A stretch of 9,232 bases of DNA from Nitrospirae bacterium UBA4572 (GTDB taxonomy: Bacteria > Nitrospirota > Leptospirillia > Leptospirillales > Leptospirillaceae). The DNA lies in NCBI GenBank assembly GCA_002387725.1, contig DGKK01000002.1, forward strand, positions 2,030 through 11,261, read 5' to 3'. The notes under the pieces are model-generated. The model was not told the DNA's origin, searched no databases, and worked only from the letters and a program-made list of their open reading frames with translations. Made by a program: the position numbers and the translations under genes. Below, one piece after another: positions 1 to 5,503 of this stretch; positions within the stretch are counted from its first letter, which is position 1, and every line of letters begins with the position of its first letter.

Positions 1-1
1 A

Positions 2-553
2 GTCCGTGGTATGGCCGTCGTTCATGAAGGAGTGGCCCCCCCCGAAGACCACGTCCCCGGCAAAGATGGCCCTGGAGCCGGTCCCGACCGCCCAGACCAG
101 GTCGCAGAGGGATTCCCCCGGCCCCAGCTCCCGGACGGCGAAGGGAACTCCGTCGAAGGCCAGCGTCTCGCCGTCTGAGATGAAGCGGTCGGGGAAGGTC
201 CTCTCCCTCGGCCATTCCTCCCCGAAGACCGGCCGCCACCGGAGCTCCTTGGCGTCGTCGGTCCGCCGCATCGTCCGGGCAACGCCGACCGTGGCGATCA
301 CCGGGATCTTTCCGAGGCCTTCCAGTAGCTCGCCCGTTCCGTTGTAGTGGTCGGGGTGGCCGTGGGTGACGAGAACGGCCTTGAGGGGCTTCCCGATCGC
401 GTCGACATGCCGGCGGAGAGTCCTGGCGTCGGACACGGTCATCATCGTGTCCACTGCGACCAGCGACTCCGCCGTTTCGACCAGAAAGGCGTTGGTCAGA
501 AAGGTCTCCGGTCCTGAGGCGACCGTGTGCACCATAAACTCCGGCGTCGACAT
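2..553 (-). CDS. MBL-fold metallo-hydrolase, C-terminus beyond the window
   Basis: This is the N-terminal 184 residues of a metallo-beta-lactamase-fold hydrolase; the gene continues past the left edge. The zinc motif is seen as THGHPDH at residues 63-69 (H64, H66, D68, H69), preceded by an N-terminal strand run ending in AVDT at 33-36. The bridging-type Asp is in FAGDVVF at 164-170 (D167). The position usually held by the third metal His, before the SxxD segment, reads PGESLCD at 145-151, with Glu instead of His. ATG 553 is preceded by a strong GGGGAGG Shine-Dalgarno. The gene starts 32 bp after the methyltransferase stop on the same strand, so the two are probably co-transcribed. The family includes glyoxalase II-like enzymes, lactonases and beta-lactamases, and the substrate cannot be assigned. 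The fold is confident, the function open. Confidence 0.9.
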   Translation of the reverse strand, partial: MSTPEFMVHTVASGPETFLTNAFLVETAESLVAVDTMMTVSDARTLRRHVDAIGKPLKAVLVTHGHPDHYNGTGELLEGLGKIPVIATVGVARTMRRTDDAKELRWRPVFGEEWPRERTFPDRFISDGETLAFDGVPFAVRELGPGESLCDLVWAVGTGSRAIFAGDVVFGGGHSFMNDGHTTD

Positions 554-585
554 GCCGTGATCCTCCCCTGTTTTTCGAAGTTCCG

Positions 586-1269
586 CTACAATCCCCGGAT
601 GCGCATCATGCGATTTCCTCCCTGCTGGAACTCGTAGGGGACTGTTTCGATGGAGACCCGGGAGCCTTCCCGGGAAAAGCTCTCCATGACGGGTTCCAGA
701 TGGCGGGACGGGACGGCTCCCAGCTCGAGAAGCGGAAAAATCCTGATCTCCCGGGCCACCCGGCACAGCTCCCGGATCGACCGGAGATGAAAATCGAGGG
801 AAATGTGGAAACTGTAGAGAAAAAGGTAATGCGAGCAGAGGGCGAGATCGAAGGCCCGCTCCCCGAAGGGAAGCTCCGGAAGGGAGGCGTAGAGATACCG
901 TCCCTCTTCGAGCCCCCGGGGATAGTCTTCCAGAAAGTCGGCCATGGCGTCCCGGCGGATCTCCCCCAGGCGCTCGACGGAGGGAATGGAGGTCCACAGA
1001 AATTCGTGGGCGTTCTTCCGGGTTTCTTCGAGAACGGTCTCGAAGACCTGGTCGATGCGGCTCCGGATCTCTTCCCTGGAGAATCGATAGAGGGGATCGA
1101 CCGAAACGACCGCCCCATCCTGCCTCGTCAGTCCGGCGTTGAAGCTTGCCGGACCATCGGCACATCCCAGGATCCGAAGACCGAGATCGTCCTCCGAAAG
1201 GGCGAACATCCTCCGGTATTCTTCAAAGGACCGCCCCCAGGGAACGATCTCGTCCAGAGCAAAAGCCAC
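586..1269 (-). CDS. Class I SAM-dependent methyltransferase
   Basis: This 227-residue protein reads as an intact class I methyltransferase. The SAM-binding glycine-rich loop is ILGCADGP at 33-40, the acidic end of beta-2 is SVDPLY at 56-61, and FDLALCSHYLF at 140-150 fits the post-II/motif III region. The N-terminal block VPWGRSFEEY at 9-18 looks like the conserved head of this subfamily, so the N-terminus seems complete. Translation starts at GTG 1269, four bases after an AAGGGGG ribosome site, in a TGAGTG context where the stop of the group II maturase remnant's reading frame overlaps the start. It lies 32 bp upstream of the MBL gene. A decayed homologue, 29 of 48 residues identical over the SAM-binding half, lies upstream of luxR at 7763-8040. 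The substrate is unknown. Confidence 0.9.
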   Translation of the reverse strand: MAFALDEIVPWGRSFEEYRRMFALSEDDLGLRILGCADGPASFNAGLTRQDGAVVSVDPLYRFSREEIRSRIDQVFETVLEETRKNAHEFLWTSIPSVERLGEIRRDAMADFLEDYPRGLEEGRYLYASLPELPFGERAFDLALCSHYLFLYSFHISLDFHLRSIRELCRVAREIRIFPLLELGAVPSRHLEPVMESFSREGSRVSIETVPYEFQQGGNRMMRIRGL

Positions 1270-1295
1270 TCAGCCCCCTTCCACTTGCCCGCATA

Positions 1296-1625
1296 GGCGG
1301 CCTCCTCGTGTGACGCCCCCAGATTCAGGGCTTCCCGATAGACTGTAGACTGTCCGCCCGCGTCTCCAGTGCTTGAGTTGGAGCGCCTGAAGTCGGTGGC
1401 GTATCCATGAGTCGAGGTCTTTGAACGTCCTCGGTGTTTGCGCCAGACGGAAGTAGGACTTCCACCCCGGAACAAAGCGCCTCATTCCTTCGGCCACATG
1501 TGTCAGTCTTCGGCCACTTGAGCGGCGGGTGATCTCCCTTAGGCGTTGTTTGAAGGCCGCCACAACCTTGGGCGCCACGACGATCTTGACCGTGTTGTCG
1601 GTCCATCGCGAAAGCAGTAGCCGAA
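1296..1625 (-). pseudogene. Group II intron reverse transcriptase/maturase remnant (C-terminal part)
   Basis: Only the thumb/maturase X region of a group II intron-encoded protein is left. Recognisable blocks in order are FGYCF, then VKIVVAPK and FKQRLREITRRS, then VPGWKSYFRLAQTPR, DLDSWIRHRLQALQLKHWRRG, and YREALNLGASHEEAA. The YADD polymerase half is missing. The reading frame breaks near 1607, and again at 1340-1353, where a 7-base tandem duplication shifts the frame; removing one copy restores RTVYREALNLGAS. The similarity ends about 25 bp before the methyltransferase start. I see no domain V-like hairpin after it, so the ribozyme 3' end has gone too. It separates the ABM gene from the methyltransferase and marks an old insertion into the gene run. 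Confidence 0.85.
1340..1353 (-). repeat. 7-bp tandem duplication causing a frameshift
   Basis: AGACTGT occurs twice in direct succession on the plus strand inside the maturase remnant. Deleting one copy rejoins WRRGRTVY to YREALNLGAS in a single frame, matching the expected maturase C-terminus. The duplication is therefore the likely inactivating event at this point. Confidence 0.8.
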
Positions 1626-1847
1626 GATTGGGGGAGAGGCAGGAATGATTCTTTTTTCATGGCTCCCCGAATGAACGATTTGGCCCGAATCGATAAGTCA
1701 TGACAAAATCGGGAGAGGATCTACTTTTGTCTTCCGAAGAAGGGTCTTCCGGCCGAAGAGATGCAGGAAGAGGCACAGATAGAAATCACCCGACCGGATC
1801 GCCTTGTCATGGCGGCCCGATGCTCAAGGCTGCGCCGTATTTGGCTT
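1626..1847. other. Intergenic stretch with no recognised gene
   Basis: These 222 bp lie between the ABM stop codon and the start of recognisable maturase sequence. Short reading frames exist on both strands, but none has recognisable protein motifs or a good ribosome site. The stretch probably holds degraded intron or flanking DNA. I see no convincing terminator or RNA gene. Confidence 0.5.
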
Positions 1848-2159
1848 TCAGCATTCCCCGCATGAACCGGAAAAGACCATTTCATAGTGCTCGACTTTTG
1901 GAAACGGATCGTAGAAATGATGCAGAAGCACTTTCCAATCTTGATAGGCCGGCGAACCCCGAAATCCTTGGGTATGGTCTTCCAGCGCTTCCCATTGGAC
2001 AAACAGCATGTATCGACTTGGGTGTTCCACGCACTTTTGAAGCTGATGTGCGATATAGCCTTTCATGGAGCAAATAATGCCCTGCGCCCGACCAAAGGCC
2101 ACTTCAAATTCGACTTCCTGCCCTGTCTTCACGTCCAGAGTTGCCACTTCGAGAACCAT
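1848..2159 (-). CDS. Antibiotic biosynthesis monooxygenase (ABM) domain protein
   Basis: This is a complete 103-residue single-domain protein of the ferredoxin-like ABM family (dimeric alpha+beta barrel). The core is YMLFVQWEALEDHTQGFRGSP at about residues 50-70, followed by LLHHFYDPFPKVEHYE at 78-93, a signature of this small-monooxygenase group. Members include cofactor-free quinone-forming monooxygenases and many stress-related proteins of unknown substrate. ATG 2159 follows an AAAGGGG ribosome site eight bases upstream. The 103-residue length is normal. It lies 180 bp downstream of the EthD-family gene, another dimeric alpha/beta-barrel protein of similar size. No hydrophobic segments are seen, so it is probably cytoplasmic. 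Family assignment is firm, the reaction unassigned. Confidence 0.88.
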   Translation of the reverse strand: MVLEVATLDVKTGQEVEFEVAFGRAQGIICSMKGYIAHQLQKCVEHPSRYMLFVQWEALEDHTQGFRGSPAYQDWKVLLHHFYDPFPKVEHYEMVFSGSCGEC

Positions 2160-2239
2160 CCATCAACCCCTTTTCATTGGGTTTCGCTTGAGCCGCTACT
2201 TCCCTCGCCTTGACCAGGACCTCCCCGCTGTGAAGGTCC

Positions 2240-2252
2240 GAGAGCAGCTCTC
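2240..2252. repeat. Perfect 6-bp inverted repeat, possible operator
   Basis: GAGAGC-A-GCTCTC lies in the 180-bp gap between the EthD and ABM genes and is followed on the plus strand by a six-T run. The one-base centre is too tight for a stable hairpin, so a protein-binding palindrome is more plausible than a terminator. The rest of the gap holds no gene I can support. Confidence 0.3.
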
Positions 2253-2339
2253 ACGATCTTTTTTCCGGATCGCATTCAAGGAATCACTCCTCGTCCGTGC
2301 CGGACTGGACTCCGATATATTCGATAGTTGTCTGACACC

Positions 2340-2672
2340 TTATGGCATCAAGGATTGCTCCAGCAGCTTGACCTCGCTGAACTGGATGACTGGATCGAGG
2401 TCGGTATAGTTTTTGATGTCTCCCTGAAGCCATTCGGCATGGGGAGAAAAGACCTCAAAAAAGGCCTCGACGGAATCGAAGCGGAGCTGGCATATGACGG
2501 TGAAAGCCGGAGGGGCATCGGATCCCGCAGCGCCGAGACCGTGCTCGATCGAAACGCCCCGCAGGGCCGGACGGAGCTTTTCGATGGACAGGGGCATGTG
2601 GGTCTTCAGGTAATAGTCCAGGTCGAAATGCCCTCCCTCCTTGAAGGGGTACAGAATGCTGACGTTGATCAA
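2340..2672 (-). CDS. EthD family protein
   Basis: This is a complete 110-residue EthD-family protein with a dimeric alpha+beta-barrel fold. Recognisable segments are INVSILYPFKEGGHFDLDYYLKTHMPLS at 2-29, a GVSIEHGL segment at 39-46, and LQGDIKNYTDLDPVIQFSEVK at about 82-102. EthD was named from an ethyl tert-butyl ether degradation operon, where it assists a P450. Most relatives have no known reaction. The start is TTG 2672: it follows a strong AAGGAG site at 2678-2683 with ideal spacing, and the protein begins INVSILYP as family members do. The gene lies 91 bp after a GNAT gene, with a nested inverted repeat in the gap, and 180 bp before ABM. Confidence 0.9.
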   Translation of the reverse strand: MINVSILYPFKEGGHFDLDYYLKTHMPLSIEKLRPALRGVSIEHGLGAAGSDAPPAFTVICQLRFDSVEAFFEVFSPHAEWLQGDIKNYTDLDPVIQFSEVKLLEQSLMP

Positions 2673-2677
2673 GACGT

Positions 2678-2683
2678 CTCCTT
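2678..2683 (-). promoter_or_regulatory. Ribosome binding site fixing the TTG start of the EthD gene
   Basis: AAGGAG on the minus strand ends five bases before TTG 2672. No ATG or GTG is equally well placed, so the rare TTG start is preferred. Confidence 0.7.
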
Positions 2684-2704
2684 CCCTGTTTTGTGAAGAT
2701 TGCT

Positions 2705-2751
2705 GGCCTTGTTTTAATCTTTCCTAATCCGAAAGGACGAGAAACAAGGCC
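2705..2751. repeat. 10-bp inverted repeat with a nested inner stem, possible terminator
   Basis: The arm GGCCTTGTTT at 2705-2714 pairs perfectly with AAACAAGGCC at 2742-2751. Inside the 27-base loop, CTTTC at 2719-2723 can pair with GAAAG at 2731-2735. On the plus strand the stem is followed by CG and six Ts (2754-2759), the form of a rho-independent terminator, although no plus-strand gene precedes it. On the minus strand it sits just after the GNAT stop at 2764 and could act as a processing or attenuation hairpin before EthD. Confidence 0.55.
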
Positions 2752-2763
2752 CGTTTTTTCGGG

Positions 2764-3198
2764 TCAGGGGTCGAGGAGCTTCTGATAGTGGACGGCGATT
2801 TTCCGGTAACCTTCCTTTTCCCAGAAAGCCTGGCCCCTCCCGTTCGATAGATAGCAATTGAGTTCACTCGCGACGCAGCCTTGCGACAGGGCATAGTCCT
2901 GCACCCAGGCCATGAGCCGGTGCCCAAGTCCCCTCGAGCGGTATGCCTCCAGGATGACCATGTTGTCCGGCTCAAGATGCCGCCCCACATAATACTTTGT
3001 GAGAATCCACATTCCGCAGATGCCGATGAGCCTGTCTTCGGAATACGCCCCGGCGCATAGATATCCCTGGGACACCATTTCCGTCAGACGGCTCCGGAGG
3101 ACCCCTTCCGGAATCGCAGGGTTCAGAACCCGCAACAAGGGGATGACGGAAAAAATGTTCTCGTCCGGGATCAGCGCGATCGAAATCTCGTTGTGCAT
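2764..3198 (-). CDS. GNAT family N-acetyltransferase (proximal to EthD)
   Basis: This 144-residue protein fits the GNAT fold. Residues 46-64 (YLCAGAYSEDRLIGICGMW) match the beta-2/3 hairpin. The acetyl-CoA pyrophosphate loop is YRSRGLGHRLM at 86-96 (R/Q-x-x-G-x-G type). The tail GQAFWEKEGYRKIAVHYQK at 122-140 is motif B with the typical F-x-x-G-(F/Y). The frame is open upstream to 3351, but I choose ATG 3198: it has an AGGAGAGGAG site immediately upstream, 144 residues is the normal length, and the preceding segment does not resemble a GNAT. The gene is flanked by PEBP and EthD genes on the same strand. The acceptor substrate is unknown. Acetylation of amino acids, antibiotics or protein N-termini are all possible. 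Confidence 0.85.
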   Translation of the reverse strand: MHNEISIALIPDENIFSVIPLLRVLNPAIPEGVLRSRLTEMVSQGYLCAGAYSEDRLIGICGMWILTKYYVGRHLEPDNMVILEAYRSRGLGHRLMAWVQDYALSQGCVASELNCYLSNGRGQAFWEKEGYRKIAVHYQKLLDP

Positions 3199-3208
3199 CT
3201 CCTCTCCT
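3199..3208 (-). promoter_or_regulatory. Ribosome binding site fixing the start of the GNAT gene at 3198
   Basis: AGGAGAGGAG (minus strand) lies directly before ATG 3198; its distal AGGAG has five-base spacing. It supports this start over the upstream in-frame start at 3351. Confidence 0.7.
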
Positions 3209-3263
3209 GGATTCTTTCCTGGAACGGCTGGCGCCTTGAACTCTCCCGTGGTCCAAAGGTCAA

Positions 3264-3296
3264 CTGTCCGCAATCCTTCATGGAGGATTCGGACAG
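3264..3296. repeat. Imperfect 13-bp inverted repeat (hairpin)
   Basis: CTGTCCGCAATCCT at 3264-3277 pairs with AGGATTCGGACAG at 3284-3296 with a single bulged base and a six-base loop. It lies in the 228-bp gap between the PEBP and GNAT genes, downstream of a possible promoter on the minus strand. No T-run follows on either strand, so it is not a standard terminator. It could be a leader hairpin or an operator. Confidence 0.5.
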
Positions 3297-3323
3297 GAAT
3301 CGGCTTCCCCGTGTTCTCCACCG

Positions 3324-3351
3324 AATATATGCGGCATAGTCTGGCAGTCAC
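3324..3351 (-). promoter_or_regulatory. Possible sigma-70-like promoter for the GNAT/EthD/ABM segment
   Basis: On the minus strand a GTGACT hexamer (3351-3346) is followed after 16 bases by TATATT (3329-3324), about 125 bp upstream of ATG 3198. The -10 match is good and the -35 match partial. The 228-bp gap after the PEBP gene is the longest intact intergenic space in the run, which makes a separate promoter plausible, but the call rests on hexamer matching alone. Confidence 0.3.
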
Positions 3352-3426
3352 GCCGGAGAGAGGATGTCCGTCCGTTTCGCTCTTCCGGTCCGGGCCCTTT
3401 TCTCAATGACTGCATCTCCGTTCCGA

Positions 3427-3990
3427 CTATCGTTCGCAGGTTCCCATCAAGAATCCCTTTGCCAGAACATGACCGCCAATCTTGCGAATAACCTCCCTTC
3501 GATCCGGGGGCTGCTGAAAAGTCAGTTCGGAATCAAGAGCAAACACCTGAAAATAGTAATGGTGCGGACCGCTTCCGGGGAATGGTGCCGGCCCCAGATA
3601 CACATTCCTTCCAAATGTGTTATTGCCCACATGGAGAGGCTCGAGACTCTTCTCTCGAATGCCTGCGGCGTTCGGAATCGCGCCTTCCGGGATTTCAGCC
3701 ATCGGAGGAAGCAGGTTGTAGACGATGGCATGGACGAACGGTTTCGGCAGAGGAGCGTCCGGATCCTCGACGATCACGACGACATCCCGGGTCCCGGGGG
3801 GCAGACCTTTCCATGCGAGATCCGGCGAGAGATCGTTTCCGGATCGGATAAAGCGATCGGGTATCCGGGCCTGATGCGAAAAACTTTTGCTCGTCACCAG
3901 AATTGTTTCCGGAACGGTCGAAAATTCTTCCCGACACATCGCGAGCTTCCGGTCACCTGCACGCAGGGACCTCAACAACCTTCCCAGCAT
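3427..3990 (-). CDS. YbhB/YbcL family Raf-kinase-inhibitor-like (PEBP) protein
   Basis: This is a complete 187-residue phosphatidylethanolamine-binding-protein homologue. The ligand pocket signature is DPDAP at 76-80. H87 lies in the following FVHAIVYNL strand. GNNTFGRNVYLGPAPFPG at 122-139 and GPHHYYFQVFALD at 141-153 are the second conserved region, including the GPHxYxF signature. Bacterial members of this family are soluble and of unknown physiological role. The first 28 residues lie outside the core domain and look poorly conserved, with no signal-peptide hydrophobic core. ATG 3990 follows an AGAGAGGG ribosome site. The gene lies 61 bp downstream of the broken isochorismatase gene and 228 bp upstream of the GNAT gene. 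Confidence 0.92.
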   Translation of the reverse strand: MLGRLLRSLRAGDRKLAMCREEFSTVPETILVTSKSFSHQARIPDRFIRSGNDLSPDLAWKGLPPGTRDVVVIVEDPDAPLPKPFVHAIVYNLLPPMAEIPEGAIPNAAGIREKSLEPLHVGNNTFGRNVYLGPAPFPGSGPHHYYFQVFALDSELTFQQPPDRREVIRKIGGHVLAKGFLMGTCER

Positions 3991-4051
3991 ATTCCCTCTC
4001 TTTGACGGACATGGCGGGGTCGTCAGATCCGGGGAGATCCGACCGGATTCC

Positions 4052-4611
4052 CTACTCTCCGCGGCTCACCCGCTCGATCCATTTCCCTGTCTCCATCACA
4101 TGGCTAAACCGGCTGCCCTGGGTCGTCAGGATAGCCCGGTGAAGCTCCGCGTCCGTCACGGTCCCGGCCTCGTTGCTTAACGCCAGGGTTCCCGTCGCGT
4201 CAGAGAGAAACTCCACCGCGTATCCCAGGTGGAAGGCACGGCGGGCGGTGGTGTCGCAACACATCTGCATCATGTATCCGCAGATGGTCAGAGTGTCGAT
4301 TCCCGCGCCTTCGAGCCATTCCTCTAGTTCCGTCCCCATGAAGCTGTCCGGCCACTTCTTTTCGATCAGAACTTCCCCCGCTGGCAAATCTCGATGTCAG
4401 GATGAAGCCGCCATTCATGGCTTCCCTTCCGGAAGACCGGGGAGGCCTACGACATCGCCAAATGCTGGATCACGGCCACGGAAACCCGATGGCTCCTGGC
4501 GGGATCCATCGCCCGAAGAATGTTGGCGAAACTTCCCGGAAGATACGACACCGGCAGTTTTCCGGTAAAATATTCGTTCTGGACGTCAGTCACCAGCAAT
4601 CCCCGCTTCAT
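4052..4611 (-). pseudogene. Isochorismatase-family cysteine hydrolase, interrupted by a nonsense codon and a frameshift
   Basis: Joined across the breaks, this reads as a full-length isochorismatase-fold hydrolase. It begins MKRGLLVTDVQNEYFTGKLPV (Asp of the catalytic triad at 9), then VSVAVIQHLAMS, an in-frame TAG at 4449-4447 (codon 55), then ASPVFRKGSHEWRLHPDIEI. The frame shifts near the C5 run at 4375-4379, then continues LIEKKWPDSFMGTELEEWL (catalytic Lys) and CGYMMQMCCDTTARRAFHLGYAVEFLSDATGTLALSNEAG (nucleophilic Cys). Triad residues all survive, so loss is recent. The ATG overlaps the TGA of the upstream GNAT gene (ATGA), a sign of translational coupling. The family includes nicotinamidases and other amidases. 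A truncated product from an internal start near 4387 would lack the catalytic Asp. Confidence 0.88.
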
Positions 4612-5096
4612 GACCCTGACCTTTCATGGCATAGCCCTCCCTTCGACAAATCCATTGTCAGATACTCCACCCGCATTCCGTTCGTATTCTTGACACATTC
4701 TCCTCGTTCGACGAAGCCGATCTTTTTGTACAGGCGGAGGGCCGTCGGGTTGTTCTTTCGGACGATCAGATGGATCCGCGAAAACCCGATCTCGCAGAAT
4801 CCTTTCTTCAGCGTCAGGTCGCTGACGGGAAACCCCAACCCCTGTCCGATCCTGTCGGCCCTCAGGGCGATGCGGAATTCCGCTTCGTCCCTGTCAGTAC
4901 CGGACAGGATCGTGAATGCGACCAGTTCGCCCGCCTGCTCCGCGGCGAAACACCAGGTGTCTGGCTTGTTTCTGAATTCCGTCAACCAGCCCTGGCCTCT
5001 CAGGGCGTAGTCCAGCCCTTCGAATCCGGGGGGATAAGGAGGCCAATCAGCGATGGTCTCCCTGTCGTTGTCAGACAAATCACGAAGCAAGAGCAT
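4608..5096 (-). CDS. GNAT family N-acetyltransferase (upstream of isochorismatase)
   Basis: This 162-residue GNAT has GELVAFTILSG at 56-66, the pyrophosphate-binding loop RADRIGQGLG at 79-88, and motif B NNPTALRLYKKIGFVERGE at 115-133, the classic N-x-x-A-x-x-L-Y-x-K-x-G-F-x-x-x-G pattern. The frame opens at TTG 5114, but ATG 5096 is preferred because GAGGAG at 5103-5108 lies six bases upstream and would be coding under the longer model. The stop TGA overlaps the isochorismatase ATG by four bases, so the pair was one translational unit. A lux-box-like palindrome lies 53-72 bp upstream of the start. The acceptor is unknown. It has the general GNAT form, not that of a LuxI synthase. Confidence 0.9.
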   Translation of the reverse strand: MLLLRDLSDNDRETIADWPPYPPGFEGLDYALRGQGWLTEFRNKPDTWCFAAEQAGELVAFTILSGTDRDEAEFRIALRADRIGQGLGFPVSDLTLKKGFCEIGFSRIHLIVRKNNPTALRLYKKIGFVERGECVKNTNGMRVEYLTMDLSKGGLCHERSGS

Positions 5097-5102
5097 CGGT
5101 TG

Positions 5103-5108
5103 CTCCTC
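5103..5108 (-). promoter_or_regulatory. Ribosome binding site fixing the GNAT start at 5096
   Basis: GAGGAG on the minus strand lies six bases before ATG 5096 and inside the longer TTG-initiated frame, which makes the ATG the likely start. Confidence 0.75.
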
Positions 5109-5148
5109 AAGCAAACTTTCCTGCGTCCAGCTCAGAGATGCAAGACAT

Positions 5149-5168
5149 TCCTGTGAACTCCGACAGCT
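5149..5168. promoter_or_regulatory. Lux-box-like palindrome upstream of the GNAT/isochorismatase pair
   Basis: On the minus strand the site reads AGCTGTCGGAGTTCACAGGA, with the CTG-N10-CAG spacing of the Vibrio lux box. It matches the plus-strand copy at 6932-6951 at 17 of 20 positions. It begins two bases after the stop codon of the DUF4440 remnant and lies 53-72 bp upstream of ATG 5096. No clear -10 hexamer is seen at the expected distance. It is probably a binding site for the LuxR encoded at 6984-7739, by inference from the shared motif. Confidence 0.55.
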
Positions 5169-5169
5169 T

Positions 5170-5486
5170 TCAGGGCCTTTGGATCGGGGTTCCCTGACGA
5201 AAGATCAGCCTCCATTTCCGGTCGTTTCGGGTCCATCCGGAACGGAGGAGCGCATGACGAAAGGTTCCGTCCGGACTGCAGAGCCTGCTCTGACGGGTCA
5301 CAAGGGCGATCGGAGAAGGTCTCCGGATCGCAACATGCCTGTCGTAGATGCGCCCGGAGCGTCCGAGCCCGAGAATCCTTCTGCCAAAATCTCCTCCACC
5401 TTCTCCTGGAATTAGCGGATTTTCGGAAGCTACAGGCTTTCCTCCGGCTTCTTCAAATCCTCCGCTTCGTCCTCGAACAACGCCAT
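5170..5486 (-). pseudogene. DUF4440 / SnoaL-like (NTF2 superfamily) protein remnant
   Basis: Pieces of one small NTF2-like protein lie in two frames. From ATG 5486 the reading is MALFEDEAEDLKKPEESL, a TAG, LPKIR, a TAA, then EKVEEILAEGF. After a frameshift it continues as GRSGRIYDR. The next part of the fold is deleted, and the C-terminus reads VTRQSRLCSPDGTFRHALLRSGWTRNDRKWRLIFRQGTP, resembling the DUF4440 ending (RSSxWxRxxGxWxxxFHQGTP). Two stops, a frameshift and an internal deletion make this a clear pseudogene. It follows the C39 peptidase gene by 17 bp and ends at the lux-box-like site. DUF4440 members include ketosteroid-isomerase-like proteins of mostly unknown role. Identification rests on the C-terminal block. 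Confidence 0.72.
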
Positions 5487-5503
5487 GGAACGGGGAAGAT
5501 CTA

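Noticed and set aside
700..1296. Plus-strand open frame of 198 codons
   Set aside because: It is a shadow of the intact methyltransferase on the minus strand.
2123..2138. CTG-N10-CAG pattern near the 5' end of the ABM gene
   Set aside because: It lies inside coding sequence, its arms do not resemble the two intergenic sites, and about two such patterns are expected by chance in this length.
3199..3351. 51-residue N-terminal extension of the GNAT frame
   Set aside because: It contains a hairpin and a promoter-like sequence, does not resemble a GNAT, and a strong ribosome site precedes the internal ATG at 3198.
3364..4005. Long plus-strand open frame of 213 codons
   Set aside because: It is antisense to the PEBP gene, which has clear family motifs; the plus-strand translation shows none.
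4890..4908. Palindrome CCTGTC-N7-GACAGG
   Set aside because: It is inside the GNAT coding region, with 11 bases rather than 10 between the CTG and CAG triplets, so it does not fit the motif.
4608..5096. GNAT gene as a possible LuxI-type AHL synthase
   Set aside because: LuxI proteins share only the general fold. This protein has the standard Q/RxxGxG acetyl-CoA loop and motif B of ordinary GNATs, and lacks LuxI N-terminal features.
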